Shown here: positions 5,778 through 6,360 of the stretch, piece by piece | Position numbering within the stretch: the stretch's first letter is position 1 | Layout: each line of letters opens with the position of its first letter | Assembly (NCBI GenBank): GCA_937859855.1 | Contig: CALMAR010000385.1 | Span: forward strand, 1-6,360 | DNA length: 6,360 nt | From: an uncultured Kineosporia sp. | GTDB taxonomy: Bacteria; Actinomycetota; Actinomycetes; Actinomycetales; Kineosporiaceae | Direction: 5' to 3' | Translations under genes and position numbers: made by a program | Notes under the pieces: generated by a model | Seen by the model: the letters and a program-made list of their open reading frames with translations, nothing else | Database searches by the model: none | Told to the model about the DNA's origin: nothing

Positions 5778-6360
5778 GCGCAGCCGGTCCGGCGTTGTGG
5801 CTGACCCAGCAGGCCGGGCCGGATACGAAGAGCATCCGTCCCGAGTGGGCTTCTTCACCGACACGTCGGTGTGCATCGGCTGCAAGGCCTGCCAGGTGGC
5901 CTGCAAGGAGTGGAACGCCGTCCCGGACGACGGCTTCGACCTGCTTGGCCTGTCGATGGACAACACGGGCAGCCTGGGCGCGAACAACTGGCGGCACGTC
6001 GCATTCATCGAACAGCCGGAACAGTCCGCACCGCAACGAGAACCGGTAGCTCTGGGGATGCCGTCGTTCGAACTGCCGGGCGCTTCGAGCCAAGCCGAGA
6101 CCCGGCAGGAGTTCCGCTGGCTGATGTCCTCGGACGTGTGCAAGCACTGCACCCAGGCCGGCTGCCTCGACGTGTGCCCGACCGGCGCCCTGTTCCGGAC
6201 CGAGTTCGGCACCGTGGTGGTGCAGCAGGACATCTGCAACGGCTGCGGCTATTGCGTGTCGGCCTGCCCGTACGGCGTGATCGAACGGCGGGAGGACGAC
6301 GGCCGGGCCTGGAAGTGCACGCTCTGCTATGACCGGCTGAAGGACCGGATGGAACCGGCC
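5764..6360 (+). CDS. fdhB: Formate dehydrogenase beta (iron-sulfur) subunit, 3' incomplete
   Basis: The first 199 codons are present and the frame is open to the window end. The start is ATG 5764, with GGAGGA 5 nt upstream and a 14-nt overlap with fdhA. Cysteine groups match the four-cluster ferredoxin-like subunits of FDH-N and related DMSO-reductase-family enzymes: C37-x2-C40-x2-C43-x3-C47 (C-I-G-C-K-A-C-Q-V-A-C), C126-x2-C129-x4-C134-x3-C138-P, C158-x2-C161-x2-C164-x3-C168-P, and C185-x2-C188 (C-T-L-C), whose partner cysteines would complete the remaining cluster set downstream. The role is electron transfer from FdhA toward a membrane or soluble acceptor. K-A-C-Q-V-A-C-K-E-W-N is a strong signature of this subunit type. 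The N-terminus (about residues 1-27) is polar, with no signal peptide. Any C-terminal transmembrane anchor, as in E. coli FdnH, would lie outside the window. Confidence 0.95.
   Translation, partial: MTPTERSRSGVVADPAGRAGYEEHPSRVGFFTDTSVCIGCKACQVACKEWNAVPDDGFDLLGLSMDNTGSLGANNWRHVAFIEQPEQSAPQREPVALGMPSFELPGASSQAETRQEFRWLMSSDVCKHCTQAGCLDVCPTGALFRTEFGTVVVQQDICNGCGYCVSACPYGVIERREDDGRAWKCTLCYDRLKDRMEPA

Noticed and set aside
5409..6239. 276-aa open frame on the - strand
   Set aside because: It is antisense to the fdhA 3' end and fdhB, whose cysteine motifs establish the + strand frame as the real one.
1..6360. CRISPR array, insertion sequence, tRNA or rRNA gene
   Set aside because: No regularly spaced direct repeats, transposase motifs, terminal inverted repeats, tRNA cloverleaf or rRNA-like segments were seen on either strand.

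Overview
This window is GC-rich and densely coded. Third codon positions are strongly G/C, Shine-Dalgarno (SD) sites are strong, and the proteins (GH13 tail, FHA plus helix-turn-helix regulator, SDR, actinobacterial-type formate dehydrogenase) point to an actinomycete (Actinomycetota). I cannot name the genus from sequence alone.

Layout. (1) Bases 1-179 hold the 3' end of a + strand GH13 alpha-glucosidase-like gene, followed 9 nt later by a small acidic ORF (189-392) with a duplicated Y-D-x-A-H motif. (2) Convergent to it, on the - strand, is a 217-aa FHA-domain/helix-turn-helix regulator (1062-409) with a possible promoter about 110-135 nt upstream of its start. (3) A 441-nt gap (1063-1503) has no convincing gene but contains two neighbouring hairpins just downstream of the next gene. 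(4) A - strand short-chain dehydrogenase/reductase follows (2304-1504), with a GTG start and possibly a leaderless transcript. (5) A 116-nt divergent intergenic region contains nested inverted repeats sharing one centre. (6) On the + strand is the formate dehydrogenase operon: the large molybdenum/tungsten subunit fdhA (2421-5777), overlapped by 14 nt by the polyferredoxin-like beta subunit fdhB (5764 to the window end, incomplete).

Main finding. fdhA looks broken into two ORFs by an in-frame TGA at 2988-2990. This is best read as a selenocysteine codon. It lies exactly at the catalytic Sec/Cys position of the family (...E-N-Q-A-R-I-U-H-S...). The reading frame continues with fully conserved family sequence. 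The bases just downstream fold into a bacterial SECIS-like hairpin (3002-3020) with a GGUCU apical loop, at the same distance from the UGA as in E. coli fdhF as I recall it. A standard gene caller would report two truncated genes or a pseudogene here. I read it as one intact 1118-aa selenoprotein.

How the genes work together. FdhA oxidises formate to CO2 (or the reverse) at a Mo/W-bis-pyranopterin site. It passes electrons through its own N-terminal [4Fe-4S] cluster to the four predicted clusters of FdhB, and presumably on to a membrane subunit encoded beyond the window. FdhA shows no twin-arginine signal, so the active site is probably cytoplasmic, unlike E. coli FDH-N and FDH-O. No functional link is evident between the operon and the SDR, FHA regulator or glucosidase; they are only neighbours.
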